From an uncultured Alphaproteobacteria bacterium (GTDB lineage Bacteria; Pseudomonadota; Alphaproteobacteria; Caulobacterales; Caulobacteraceae), in contig CAIVVM010000052.1 in the NCBI GenBank assembly GCA_903909375.1, positions 1 to 64,000 on the forward strand: a stretch of DNA of 64,000 nt. The letters run 5' to 3'. This document shows positions 17,980 through 27,818 of the stretch, piece by piece. The position numbers were made by a program, and so were the translations under genes. The notes below the pieces were generated by a model, which was not told where the DNA came from, did not search any database, and saw only the letters and a list, made by a program, of their open reading frames with translations. Each line of letters starts with the position of its first letter. Position 1 is the stretch's first letter.

Positions 17980-18408
17980 TCAGTCGTCGCGATGGACGCG
18001 CTCGCGGCGCTCGTGGCGCTCCTGGGCCTCGAGGCTCAGCGTGGCGATCGGGCGCGCCTCCAGTCGGGCCAGACCGATCGGTTCCCCGGTTTCTTCGCAG
18101 TATCCGTATGAGCCGTCCTCGATGCGGCGGATGGCTTCCTCGATCTTGGAGATCAACTTGCGCTGCCGATCACGGGTGCGCAGTTCCAGCGCCCGATCCG
18201 TTTCAGAGGATGCGCGATCAGCGATGTCGGGGTGGTTTTCAGTTTCTTTCTGGAGGTGGGAAAGAGTCTCACGCGACTCGCGCAGAATGTCTTCTCGCCA
18301 CAGGTTGAGCTTCTGCTTGAAGTACCCAAGCTGCTGCTCGTTCATGAACGGCTCTTCGTCCGAGGGACGGTAGCCGGAGATCTCAGCCATTAGAGTGGCC
18401 GTTGTCAT
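17980..18408 (-). CDS. dksA: DksA-type RNA polymerase-binding protein (single-cysteine form)
   Basis: 142 residues. A long helical hairpin (about 25-100) carries the DxxDxA tip motif DIADRA at 61-66; then a degenerate zinc-finger region YGYCEETGEP with only Cys104, the other three positions being non-cysteine (TLSLEAQERHE). Single-Cys DksA proteins that work without zinc are known in alphaproteobacteria. DksA binds the RNA polymerase secondary channel and, with ppGpp, adjusts rRNA and stress promoters. ATG 18408 has TGAGG upstream; a GTG four codons earlier is also open. Confidence 0.92.
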   Translation of the reverse strand: MTTATLMAEISGYRPSDEEPFMNEQQLGYFKQKLNLWREDILRESRETLSHLQKETENHPDIADRASSETDRALELRTRDRQRKLISKIEEAIRRIEDGSYGYCEETGEPIGLARLEARPIATLSLEAQERHERRERVHRDD

Positions 18409-18501
18409 GGAAAACCTCACGCCCTTGGGAATCCTGAGACACGCGGCCGCTGTATAGCAAAAGAAACGCGGGATACAACGCCGCCTGATCAGTATGGCGA
18501 C

Positions 18502-18936
18502 TCAGGCGCTGGACCTCGACATTTCCAGCTTCGCCAGTTCAACCGCCGCGCGGGTTTCGATTTCATCCAGCAGCGTCTCGAGTTTCGGATCTTCCGTCCC
18601 GCTCCGCTGTTCACGGATCGCCCGGCCCAGGCGCTCGAGTTGCGCTGTTCCTAGTTCGCCGCCCAGCAAGGCGATCTTGATTTCGTCCAGCTCGTCCAGC
18701 AGGCGACCGGCGCGCCGCACAGACCGCCGCCGGCGCTCGGTGGGGGTCTCGATATCCTGCATCGCCAGCAGGGCCTCAACGCCCAATACGCCGCCGACGC
18801 CCGACGCTGATGAAACCTGGGCCGGCGCCTGTGCGCCCGCAGAGCCCGGAACACGGAACCCCTCCCCGCCGCCGGCGGGGCGCGCGGACTTGGCGCCTGA
18901 CGTTTGCGTAACGCCGCTTGTGCCGTTGACCTTCAT
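18502..18936 (-). CDS. fliX: Flagellar assembly regulator FliX
   Basis: 144 residues. An N-terminal Gly/Ala/Ser-rich stretch beginning MKVNGTSG is followed by a conserved helical C-terminus (ERRRRSVRRAGRLLDELDEIKIALL ... EIETRAAVELAKLE region). FliX of Caulobacter couples completion of the flagellar basal body to the activity of the sigma-54 activator FlbD. It is divergent from flgI with 194 bases between the starts. The longer open frame upstream of the ATG was discarded because FliX homologues start at this Met. Confidence 0.9.
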   Translation of the reverse strand: MKVNGTSGVTQTSGAKSARPAGGGEGFRVPGSAGAQAPAQVSSASGVGGVLGVEALLAMQDIETPTERRRRSVRRAGRLLDELDEIKIALLGGELGTAQLERLGRAIREQRSGTEDPKLETLLDEIETRAAVELAKLEMSRSSA

Positions 18937-19078
18937 GAACTCAAACGCCTGACCCTGTTGGCTCGCCTTCGACCATGCACCGGCCAAACTTGCAGCATGG
19001 TTAATCTGCGGCAGTTTCTGCCTAGGATCGCTTGACCGCACAATCACTTCAATCATTGTTTTTATTGAATTTATCGAC

Positions 19079-19094
19079 TGGCACGGTTCTCGCG
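19079..19094 (+). promoter_or_regulatory. Predicted sigma-54 promoter of flgI
   Basis: TGGCACG, four bases, TCGCG: the invariant GG (19080-19081) and GC (19092-19093) are 10 bases apart, matching the sigma-54 consensus TGGCACG-N4-TTGC except one base. Transcription would begin near 19105, leaving a leader of about 25 bases with AAGGGA before the flgI ATG. The AT-rich stretch just upstream (about 19050-19075) could bend or bind IHF. Late-class flagellar genes of Caulobacter use sigma-54. Confidence 0.6.
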
Positions 19095-19130
19095 TAGCGC
19101 AAGACTGAAAACGCGCGCTCAAGGGATCCC

Positions 19131-20237
19131 ATGCGTCTGACCCGCCTTCTCGGCAGTCTCTGCATCGTCGCAAGCCTTCTGGCTGGCCCGGCGGTCGCCA
19201 AATCGCGCATCAAGGACATCGTCGAATTCGAGGGTGTCCGCGAGAACCAGCTGGTCGGCTACGGCATCGTTGTCGGTCTGAACGGCACCGGCGACGCCCT
19301 GCGCAACGCCCCCTTCACCAAGCAGAGCCTCGAGGCCATGCTGGAGCGGCTGGGCGTCAATGTGCGAGACGCCAACCTCAACACCAAGAACGTGGCGGCC
19401 GTGATGGTCACCGCAAAACTTCCGCCGTTCGCCGCGCCCGGCTCCCAGATCGACGCCTCGGTCTCGGCATTGGGCGACGCCAAGAGCCTCTTGGGCGGCA
19501 CCCTGTTGGTCACACCCCTGCTCGGCGCCGACGGTCAGGCCTATGCCGTCGCCCAGGGCACGGTCCAGACGGGCTCGGTCAGCGCCGGCGGCGCTTCGGG
19601 GTCTGTCGTTCTCAAGGGTGTGCCCACCGCAGGGAGAATCGCCGGCGGCGCCAGCGTCGAGCGCGAAGTAGGGTTTCAACTGGCCGCCATGGACCAGATG
19701 CGTCTGACCCTGCGCAATCCGGACTTCACGACCGCGCGCCGCATCGCCGACGTGATCAACGCGAGCTACCCGGGCACAGCCGCCGCCGAAAACCCGACGA
19801 TCGTGGCGATCCGCCCCCCCGCCGGCCAGAACATGGTGGCCTTCCTGGCGCAGGTGGAAAACCTCTCTGTCGAACCCGACTCCGCCGCCAAGGTGGTGAT
19901 CGACGAGGTCGCCGGCGTGATCGTGATGGGCGATGCTGTACGCGTCTCCACGGTCGCCATCCAGCAGGGCAATCTGACCATCACGGTGCGCGAGCAGCCC
20001 GCCGTCAGTCAGCCCGGCGCGTTCGCCAGAGCCGGACAGACCGCGGTGGTGCCGCAGACCGACGTCTCCATCGAGGAGGAGAAGGGCAAACAGTTCCTGA
20101 CCGTCGGGTCCGGCGCGTCCCTCTCCACCCTGATCGCCGGTCTGAACGCCCTGGGCGTGACGCCACGGGACATGATCTCCATCCTGCAGACCATCAAGGC
20201 TGCGGGCGCCCTTCAGGCCGAAATCGAGGTGATGTAA
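19131..20237 (+). CDS. flgI: Flagellar P-ring protein FlgI
   Basis: 368 residues with a clear Sec signal peptide ([23 protein letters not shown]). The mature start [22 protein letters not shown] is the hallmark of FlgI, which polymerises into the periplasmic ring around the flagellar rod in the peptidoglycan layer. The family C-terminus is also intact ([20 protein letters not shown], then Gln-rich end). First gene of a tight operon with the rod-binding protein gene, whose ATG overlaps the flgI stop (TAATG). Confidence 0.97.
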   Translation: MRLTRLLGSLCIVASLLAGPAVAKSRIKDIVEFEGVRENQLVGYGIVVGLNGTGDALRNAPFTKQSLEAMLERLGVNVRDANLNTKNVAAVMVTAKLPPFAAPGSQIDASVSALGDAKSLLGGTLLVTPLLGADGQAYAVAQGTVQTGSVSAGGASGSVVLKGVPTAGRIAGGASVEREVGFQLAAMDQMRLTLRNPDFTTARRIADVINASYPGTAAAENPTIVAIRPPAGQNMVAFLAQVENLSVEPDSAAKVVIDEVAGVIVMGDAVRVSTVAIQQGNLTITVREQPAVSQPGAFARAGQTAVVPQTDVSIEEEKGKQFLTVGSGASLSTLIAGLNALGVTPRDMISILQTIKAAGALQAEIEVM

Positions 20238-20551
20238 TGGTAGGCGCCCTCTCCGCGGCGACGATCTCGCCCAACCTGCTGACCCAGACGCCGCAGACCA
20301 CGACCGCCGATCTGATGCGCGGCAAAGCCAGGGACGCCGCCCAGAAATTCGAGAGCCAGTTTCTCGCCCAGATGCTCGGCCAGATGTTCCAGGGGATCGA
20401 CACCGATGGCCCGTTCGGCGGCGGCCACGGTGAAGAAATGTTCCGCTCTCTCCTCACCGACTCCATGGCCAAGGAAATGACCAAGGCCGGCGGGATCGGC
20501 CTCGCCGATACCGTTCAGCGCGAGATCCTCAAACTTCAGGGGCTGACCTGA
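20237..20551 (+). CDS. FlgJ-type rod-binding protein (no muramidase domain)
   Basis: 104 residues corresponding to the N-terminal half of Flg[21 protein letters not shown] then the [24 protein letters not shown] helix. The glycosidase domain found in enterobacterial FlgJ is absent, as usual in alphaproteobacteria, so rod assembly needs a separate peptidoglycan hydrolase. It overlaps flgI by one base at the start and the next gene by one base at the end. Confidence 0.88.
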   Translation: MVGALSAATISPNLLTQTPQTTTADLMRGKARDAAQKFESQFLAQMLGQMFQGIDTDGPFGGGHGEEMFRSLLTDSMAKEMTKAGGIGLADTVQREILKLQGLT

Positions 20552-20994
20552 TGGCTCTGGCCGCAAGTGATGCCGCAGACCGCGTCGAACAGCTGACCAT
20601 CCTGACGGAGCGGCTGACCGAACTGACCGCCCAGCAGGCCCTGGCGTTCGAACAGCGGCGCCCCAAGGACGCCGCGGCCATGCTCGAAGAGATCTCGCGG
20701 CTGGCCAATCTCTATCGTCACGAGTCCACCCGCGTTCGGGCGGACATCAGCCTTGTGGAGGATGCGCCGGCGCCAGCGCGCGCCAAGCTGGTCCGCGCCA
20801 CCGAAGCCTTCGACGCCGTACTCGCCCGCCAGGGTCGCGCCCTGGAAGCCGCCCGCACCATCACCGAAGGGCTGGTCAAGTGCATCGCCGAGGAAGTCGC
20901 CGCCCAGCGCAGCCAGACCTCGGTCTACGGCGCCGGCGGACGTCAGACTGACGGGTCTTCAGCCACCGCCATCACGCTGAACAAACGCGCCTGA
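20551..20994 (+). CDS. flbY: Flagellar protein FlbY-like
   Basis: 147-residue, cytoplasmic, helical protein (Ala/Gln/Glu-rich, Arg-Glu rich coiled-coil-like segments) lacking a signal peptide; third gene of the flgI unit with TGATG overlap. In Caulobacter the gene in this position is flbY, a basal-body-associated protein with a flagellar-chaperone (FlgN-like) appearance. The name is based on position and general character rather than a diagnostic motif. Confidence 0.72.
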   Translation: MALAASDAADRVEQLTILTERLTELTAQQALAFEQRRPKDAAAMLEEISRLANLYRHESTRVRADISLVEDAPAPARAKLVRATEAFDAVLARQGRALEAARTITEGLVKCIAEEVAAQRSQTSVYGAGGRQTDGSSATAITLNKRA

Positions 20995-21098
20995 GCCCTG
21001 CGCGGCCTGGTAAGCGGCCTCAGCGGCCGATTCAAACACTTGTTTGCCCGCTTCGATCTGCCTATCCTGCCCTCGCCGTCGGAAAATCCGGCGGCCTA

Positions 21099-21246
21099 CG
21101 TTCTCAGGGCGGGGTGAAACTCCCCACCGGCGGTAATGCCCACTTCGGTGGGACGAGCCCGCGGGCGCTTTCCGGTTTCGGCCGGCAAGGACGAGCAGAC
21201 CCGGTGTGATCCCGGGGCCGACGGTTAGAGTCCGGTTATGAGAACG
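21099..21246 (+). promoter_or_regulatory. FMN riboswitch (RFN element)
   Basis: The P1 helix CGTTCTCA (21099-21106) pairs with TGAGAACG (21239-21246). Between them stand the conserved RFN blocks AGGGCGGGGTGAAA, CCCCACCGGCGGTAAT, AGCCCGCGGGC, CAGACCCGGTGTGAT and CCGACGGTTAGAGTCCGG. It precedes the lumazine synthase gene by 90 bases and should shut it down when FMN is plentiful. The spacer to the ATG can form alternative GC-rich hairpins that could hide the ribosome binding site AGGGAGA. Confidence 0.97.
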
Positions 21247-21336
21247 GTCGAACCCTGTCCAGGGCGGGTAACCGTCTGCGCGGGGTGCGGCCTGCCCCTG
21301 GTGCGTGGTCCTTTGAACCCGGTCAGGGAGAAGACC

Positions 21337-21840
21337 ATGACCCAAACTGCTGTTCTGCAAGAATATCCCACCGCCACAGGCGCCTTCCGCGCTACGCGGA
21401 TCGCCTTCGTGCATTCCCTCTGGCACGAGGACATCGTCCGCGAGGCCTACGCCGGCTTCGCCGAGGAGATGGCCGCCCTGGGCTTTCCGCCCGAGGCTGT
21501 CGAACGTTTTGAAACCCCGGGCGCCTTCGAGATCCCGCTGCACGCCCAGACGCTGGCCCGAACGGGGCGCTACGCCGCCATCGTGGCCGCAGGGTTCGTC
21601 GTGGACGGCGGCATCTATCGTCACGAGTTCGTGGCCGAGACCGTCATCCGCGCGCTGATGCAGGTGCAACTCTCGACAGAGACTCCGGTGTTCTCGGTGG
21701 TGCTGACGCCGCATCACTTCCATGAGCATGACGTCCACCAGGGCTTCTTCCACAGTCATTTCCGGGTGAAGGGCGCCGAGGCCGCGCGCGCCTGCAAGGG
21801 CACGCTGGAAAGCCTGGCCAGGCTGGCGGGGACCGCCTGA
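21337..21840 (+). CDS. ribH: 6,7-dimethyl-8-ribityllumazine synthase, RibH2-like
   Basis: 167 residues; condenses 5-amino-6-ribitylaminouracil with dihydroxybutanone phosphate, the penultimate step of riboflavin synthesis. Visible family elements are the early aromatic site FVHSLWHE, GAFEIPLHAQ for substrate binding, the GFVVDGGIYRHEFVAE loop and catalytic-region HHFHEHD. The sequence resembles the alphaproteobacterial type-II (RibH2, decameric) form rather than the icosahedral housekeeping RibH1. It is not in a rib operon here; it follows an FMN riboswitch and leads a thioesterase and DUF1330 gene. ATG 21337 has AGGGAGA upstream. Confidence 0.92.
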   Translation: MTQTAVLQEYPTATGAFRATRIAFVHSLWHEDIVREAYAGFAEEMAALGFPPEAVERFETPGAFEIPLHAQTLARTGRYAAIVAAGFVVDGGIYRHEFVAETVIRALMQVQLSTETPVFSVVLTPHHFHEHDVHQGFFHSHFRVKGAEAARACKGTLESLARLAGTA

Positions 21841-22265
21841 TGGAAAGCCTGCTGGATATTCCCGCGGGCTTCGAACGCCATGACCGCAAGAGCCCACTGA
21901 CCGAGCCATGGGAGCCGATCTATCGCCGGCTCGCCGAAGACCGGATCGTCCTGGGCCTGCGCGCCGGTCCGGCCCACACCAACAGCCGGGGCTTCGTCCA
22001 TGGCGGCCTGATCAGCGCCCTCGCCGACAACGCCATGGGCCTGTCATGCTCGCGGATCCTCGGCGGCGACACCCGGCTGCTGACCGCGAGCCTGACCGTG
22101 GACTTCCTAGGTGTCGCCAACATCGGTCAGTGGCTGGAGTTCGATACCGTCTTCGTGAAGCCGGGCAGTCGGCTATGCTTCACCCAGGCCTTCGTCACCG
22201 CCGACGGCCAGCCCTGCGCGCGGGCCAATGCGGTGTTCAGTACGGTTCGAAAGGCGGCGACATGA
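21840..22265 (+). CDS. PaaI-type hotdog thioesterase
   Basis: 141-residue single hotdog domain with the pattern NSRGFVHGGLISALADNAMG: the HGG after a nucleophile-positioning Asn and the Asp/Asn of the long helix. Expected to hydrolyse an acyl- or aryl-CoA thioester. ATG overlaps the stop of ribH (TGATGG) and its end overlaps the next ATG, so the three genes form one translationally coupled unit under the FMN riboswitch. Why a thioesterase should follow flavin supply is not evident. Confidence 0.85.
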   Translation: MESLLDIPAGFERHDRKSPLTEPWEPIYRRLAEDRIVLGLRAGPAHTNSRGFVHGGLISALADNAMGLSCSRILGGDTRLLTASLTVDFLGVANIGQWLEFDTVFVKPGSRLCFTQAFVTADGQPCARANAVFSTVRKAAT

Positions 22266-22552
22266 CCCACTACATCGTTGGCAACATCACGATCCATGAT
22301 CTTGACCGCTACCGTCTGTACGAGGCCGGGTTCATGCCAATCCTGCAGGCGCATGGGGGCAAGATCGTTGTGGTCTCCGACGCTCCGACACCCCTCGAGG
22401 GATCATGGGGCGCCGGTCGGTTGGTGGTCCTGGCGTTCGAAAGCGCCGAGGCCGCAAAAGGCTGGATGACATCGCCGGAGTATCAGGAGATCGCCAGGCA
22501 CCGGTTGGCCGCCTCTGACGCCACCATCGTCATGGCTCAAGGGTTCAGCTAG
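22262..22552 (+). CDS. DUF1330 domain-containing protein
   Basis: 96-residue ferredoxin-like (dimeric alpha/beta barrel) protein: MTHYIVGNITIHD at the start, then LYEAGFMPILQAHGGKIVVVS and LVVLAFESAEAAKGWMTSPEYQ, all typical of DUF1330. Function unknown. It overlaps the thioesterase by 4 bases. Its stop codon TAG is the first three bases of dispersed repeat B1, so the repeat edge ends the gene. Confidence 0.85.
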   Translation: MTHYIVGNITIHDLDRYRLYEAGFMPILQAHGGKIVVVSDAPTPLEGSWGAGRLVVLAFESAEAAKGWMTSPEYQEIARHRLAASDATIVMAQGFS

Positions 22553-22665
22553 AGCACGACAGCTTGAAGTGGATACCGGTTCAAGCGCCCGTCGTGCTCT
22601 AAACATTCGATAACGAGCCTGTTTATCCGGTTCAGATGATTCCATCTGAACCGGACAGGCTCTAG
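22550..22665. repeat. Dispersed double-hairpin repeat family B, copy 1
   Basis: Two hairpins. The first has arms AGAGCACGAC and GTCGTGCTCT around a loop containing a second small pairing (TTGAA/TTCAA). The second has AGCCTGT...CCGGTTCAGATG pairing with CATCTGAACCGG and ACAGGCT. Related full copies are at 31834-31946 and 55822-55937 and a half copy at 61948-61975. It begins with the stop codon of the DUF1330 gene and ends in CTCTAG. Confidence 0.92.
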
Positions 22666-22719
22666 GAAACCAAACAGCGTCGCGCGGGTTGTAGAGAGAC
22701 ACCCTGCCGGAGTTCAACT

Positions 22720-23040
22720 GTGCCCCCGACCTTGCTGCCTCTGGTCGCCGCCGCCGTCCTGGCGCTGGCTCCAGCGCCCCTGTCTGCTCAGACCCGGACA
22801 GGCGCTGTGGCCGTCGAGGTCGCGGAGACAGCTCCGGATCAGGTGGCTCGTTTCTCCGCACCTCGCGCCCGGCTACATCCCGCATCCCTGGCGGCGAAGC
22901 TGAACCTCAAGGCCATGAACGCCAATCCCGCGCTGGAGGGGTCACCAGAACGCTTCGATGTGCGCGCAAAGCCGGAATGGTCCGATGATCAGGGTTTCAA
23001 TGTCGACGCTGCGGGGGTCGGCTACAGGCGCCGGTTCTAG
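22720..23040 (+). CDS. Small secreted protein of unknown function
   Basis: 106 residues from a GTG start. A signal peptide is clear (PPTLLPLVAAAVLALAPAPLSAQ), followed by about 80 mature residues rich in Ala, Val, Pro and charged residues, ending GVGYRRRF. No cysteine, repeat or known motif is seen. It lies alone between repeat B1 and uvrA. Codon use is GC-rich like the neighbours. The product may be periplasmic; the family is not recognised. Confidence 0.6.
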   Translation: MPPTLLPLVAAAVLALAPAPLSAQTRTGAVAVEVAETAPDQVARFSAPRARLHPASLAAKLNLKAMNANPALEGSPERFDVRAKPEWSDDQGFNVDAAGVGYRRRF

Positions 23041-23099
23041 GCGCCGCTGCTGCCAACGTCGTGTCAGCAAGCCCCCTGACGAGGCGCACGCACAGCTTT

Positions 23100-23114
23100 G
23101 TTCTCGATCCGTTC
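23100..23114 (+). promoter_or_regulatory. LexA (SOS) box upstream of uvrA
   Basis: GTTC, seven bases (TCGATCC), GTTC: a perfect match to the alphaproteobacterial LexA site GTTC-N7-GTTC, 84 bases before the uvrA ATG. uvrA is a standard member of the SOS regulon, which gives the match weight. Confidence 0.82.
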
Positions 23115-23198
23115 CCGTGTTATCCCTGAGTCTCACCGACTACAATGTTTGCCCGCCGAGATGACGTTTTCGCGGGCTCTACCTGGACCCGGGACAGT

Positions 23199-26096
<2,898 letters not shown>

Positions 26097-26159
26097 TCTA
26101 TTGCCGCTGGTCGAGAGGTGATTTGGCTGTCAGCCTAAACGGGAACCTGGGGGACCAAG

Positions 26160-27818
26160 ATGAAGCCTGCCACCGCCGCCATCCTGGCTTGCCTGATCTA
26201 TGCAGCCCCGAGTTATGGCGCCGATCCGCTCGTGGCGGTCCCGAAGGACCAAAGGATCGGCTACCAGCAGATCCGCGAAGTCGATCTCCGGGCCGATGTG
26301 GGCTTCCTGGCGTCGGACGCGCTCCTGGGTCGGATGTCGCTGGAGACGGGGAATGACGTTTCCATCCAATGGATCGCGGCTGAATTCGCGAAAGCCGGTC
26401 TGAAGCCCATCACGGATGCGCCCGGCGTCGCAGGCTATCTGCAGGCTGTCCCTCTGATCGAGTTCCGGAACAATGTATCGGGCAACAGCCTGATGCTGAC
26501 GGCCAATGGTGAGACGCGGCGCTTTACCGCCCCGGACCTCGCCGGCGGCTTCCGTGAGGATGTGGACATCAAGGCGACGCTGGCCTTCGCGGGATACGGG
26601 ATCACAGCGCCGGGCGTGGGATATGACGACTACCGTGGCCTGGATGCGCGCGGCAAGGCGGTGATCGTCTTCGAGCACGAACCCCAGGAGACAGATGCGG
26701 CGTCCCGGTTCAATGGCACCGGAAACACCCGTTACGCCACCAACCGCGTAAAGGCGCTGAACGCCCAGAGCCATGGCGCAGTCGCCATGATTGTCATCGC
26801 TGAGCCCAACCGCAAGCACCCCTCAAACCTTGAGCGGGTGAACCGCATCGGCGGCAGCATCACCCGTACGCCGTCGCTACCCGGCCAGGTACTCGCGGAC
26901 GATGAACTGCGGATTCCGGTTATCACAGTTTCGGATACGGTCGCGGCGGCCTTGCTGAGCGGCGCAGGAACCAGTCCCAAAGCCCTGCAGGCGGAGATCG
27001 ACCGCGACCTGTCGCCACAATCCCGCGTCCTGGCCGGGACCAGCGTATCCCTGCATCTGGAGACCCTCAGCCGTCGGCGGGGCGTCTCCTACAATGTGGC
27101 CGGGATCCTGCCCGGATCTGACCCCGACCTCGCACCCGAGACCGTGATCATCAGCGCCCACCACGACCATGACGGATTCGCCAGGGACGGAGCCGAGGTC
27201 TGGCACGGCGCCGACGACAACGCCTCCGGCACGGTCGGCGTCGTAGAACTGGCGCGCGCTTTCATGGCCAACCCGGTTCGCCCTCGCCGCTCCATCCTGT
27301 TTGTTGTGTTCGCCGCCGAGGAGCGCGGCTTGCTGGGCGCCTATCACATGGCGGCCAACCCTGTCCGGCCCCTGGCGACCACACGGGCGATGATCAATTT
27401 TGACATGATCGGCCGCAACGAGGCGCCCAGCGACCAGACCAATGGGCTGATTGAAATACCGGCCGACACCACAAACCGGTTGAACCTGATCGGCGGACCT
27501 TACAGCCCGGACCTGCGCCGGGTGATTGTCGAAGCGAACAAGGGCATCGGCCTTGATCTCGATGACCGTTTCGACCGGGAAAACGCGCTCAATGTCTTCT
27601 TCCGCAGCGACCAGTTCCCGTTCGTGCTGCACGATATCCCGGCGCTCTGGTTCCAGACCGGTTTCCACCCGGACTATCACCAAACCACCGACACGGCGGA
27701 CAAGATCAACTACGCCAAGATGACCCGCATCCTGCAGGTGTCCTACCTGGCGACCTGGCGACTTGCGAACGACACGAAACCGCCAGTGTTCGTCAGGGAT
27801 CCCGGCGCAGGAAACTAG
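26160..27818 (+). CDS. Secreted M28 family zinc aminopeptidase
   Basis: 552 residues with an N-terminal signal peptide (MKPATAAILACLIYAAPSYG). A PA-type insert (about 120-290) lies before the M28 catalytic domain, whose zinc ligands and catalytic acids are visible in ISAHHDHDG, HGADDNASG, EERGLLGA, NFDMIGRN and HPDYHQTTDT. Such enzymes act in the periplasm or outside the cell as aminopeptidases on peptides. Upstream GGGGGACCAAG supports the ATG. The stop overlaps the convergent hydrolase gene by 4 bases. Confidence 0.88.
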   Translation: MKPATAAILACLIYAAPSYGADPLVAVPKDQRIGYQQIREVDLRADVGFLASDALLGRMSLETGNDVSIQWIAAEFAKAGLKPITDAPGVAGYLQAVPLIEFRNNVSGNSLMLTANGETRRFTAPDLAGGFREDVDIKATLAFAGYGITAPGVGYDDYRGLDARGKAVIVFEHEPQETDAASRFNGTGNTRYATNRVKALNAQSHGAVAMIVIAEPNRKHPSNLERVNRIGGSITRTPSLPGQVLADDELRIPVITVSDTVAAALLSGAGTSPKALQAEIDRDLSPQSRVLAGTSVSLHLETLSRRRGVSYNVAGILPGSDPDLAPETVIISAHHDHDGFARDGAEVWHGADDNASGTVGVVELARAFMANPVRPRRSILFVVFAAEERGLLGAYHMAANPVRPLATTRAMINFDMIGRNEAPSDQTNGLIEIPADTTNRLNLIGGPYSPDLRRVIVEANKGIGLDLDDRFDRENALNVFFRSDQFPFVLHDIPALWFQTGFHPDYHQTTDTADKINYAKMTRILQVSYLATWRLANDTKPPVFVRDPGAGN

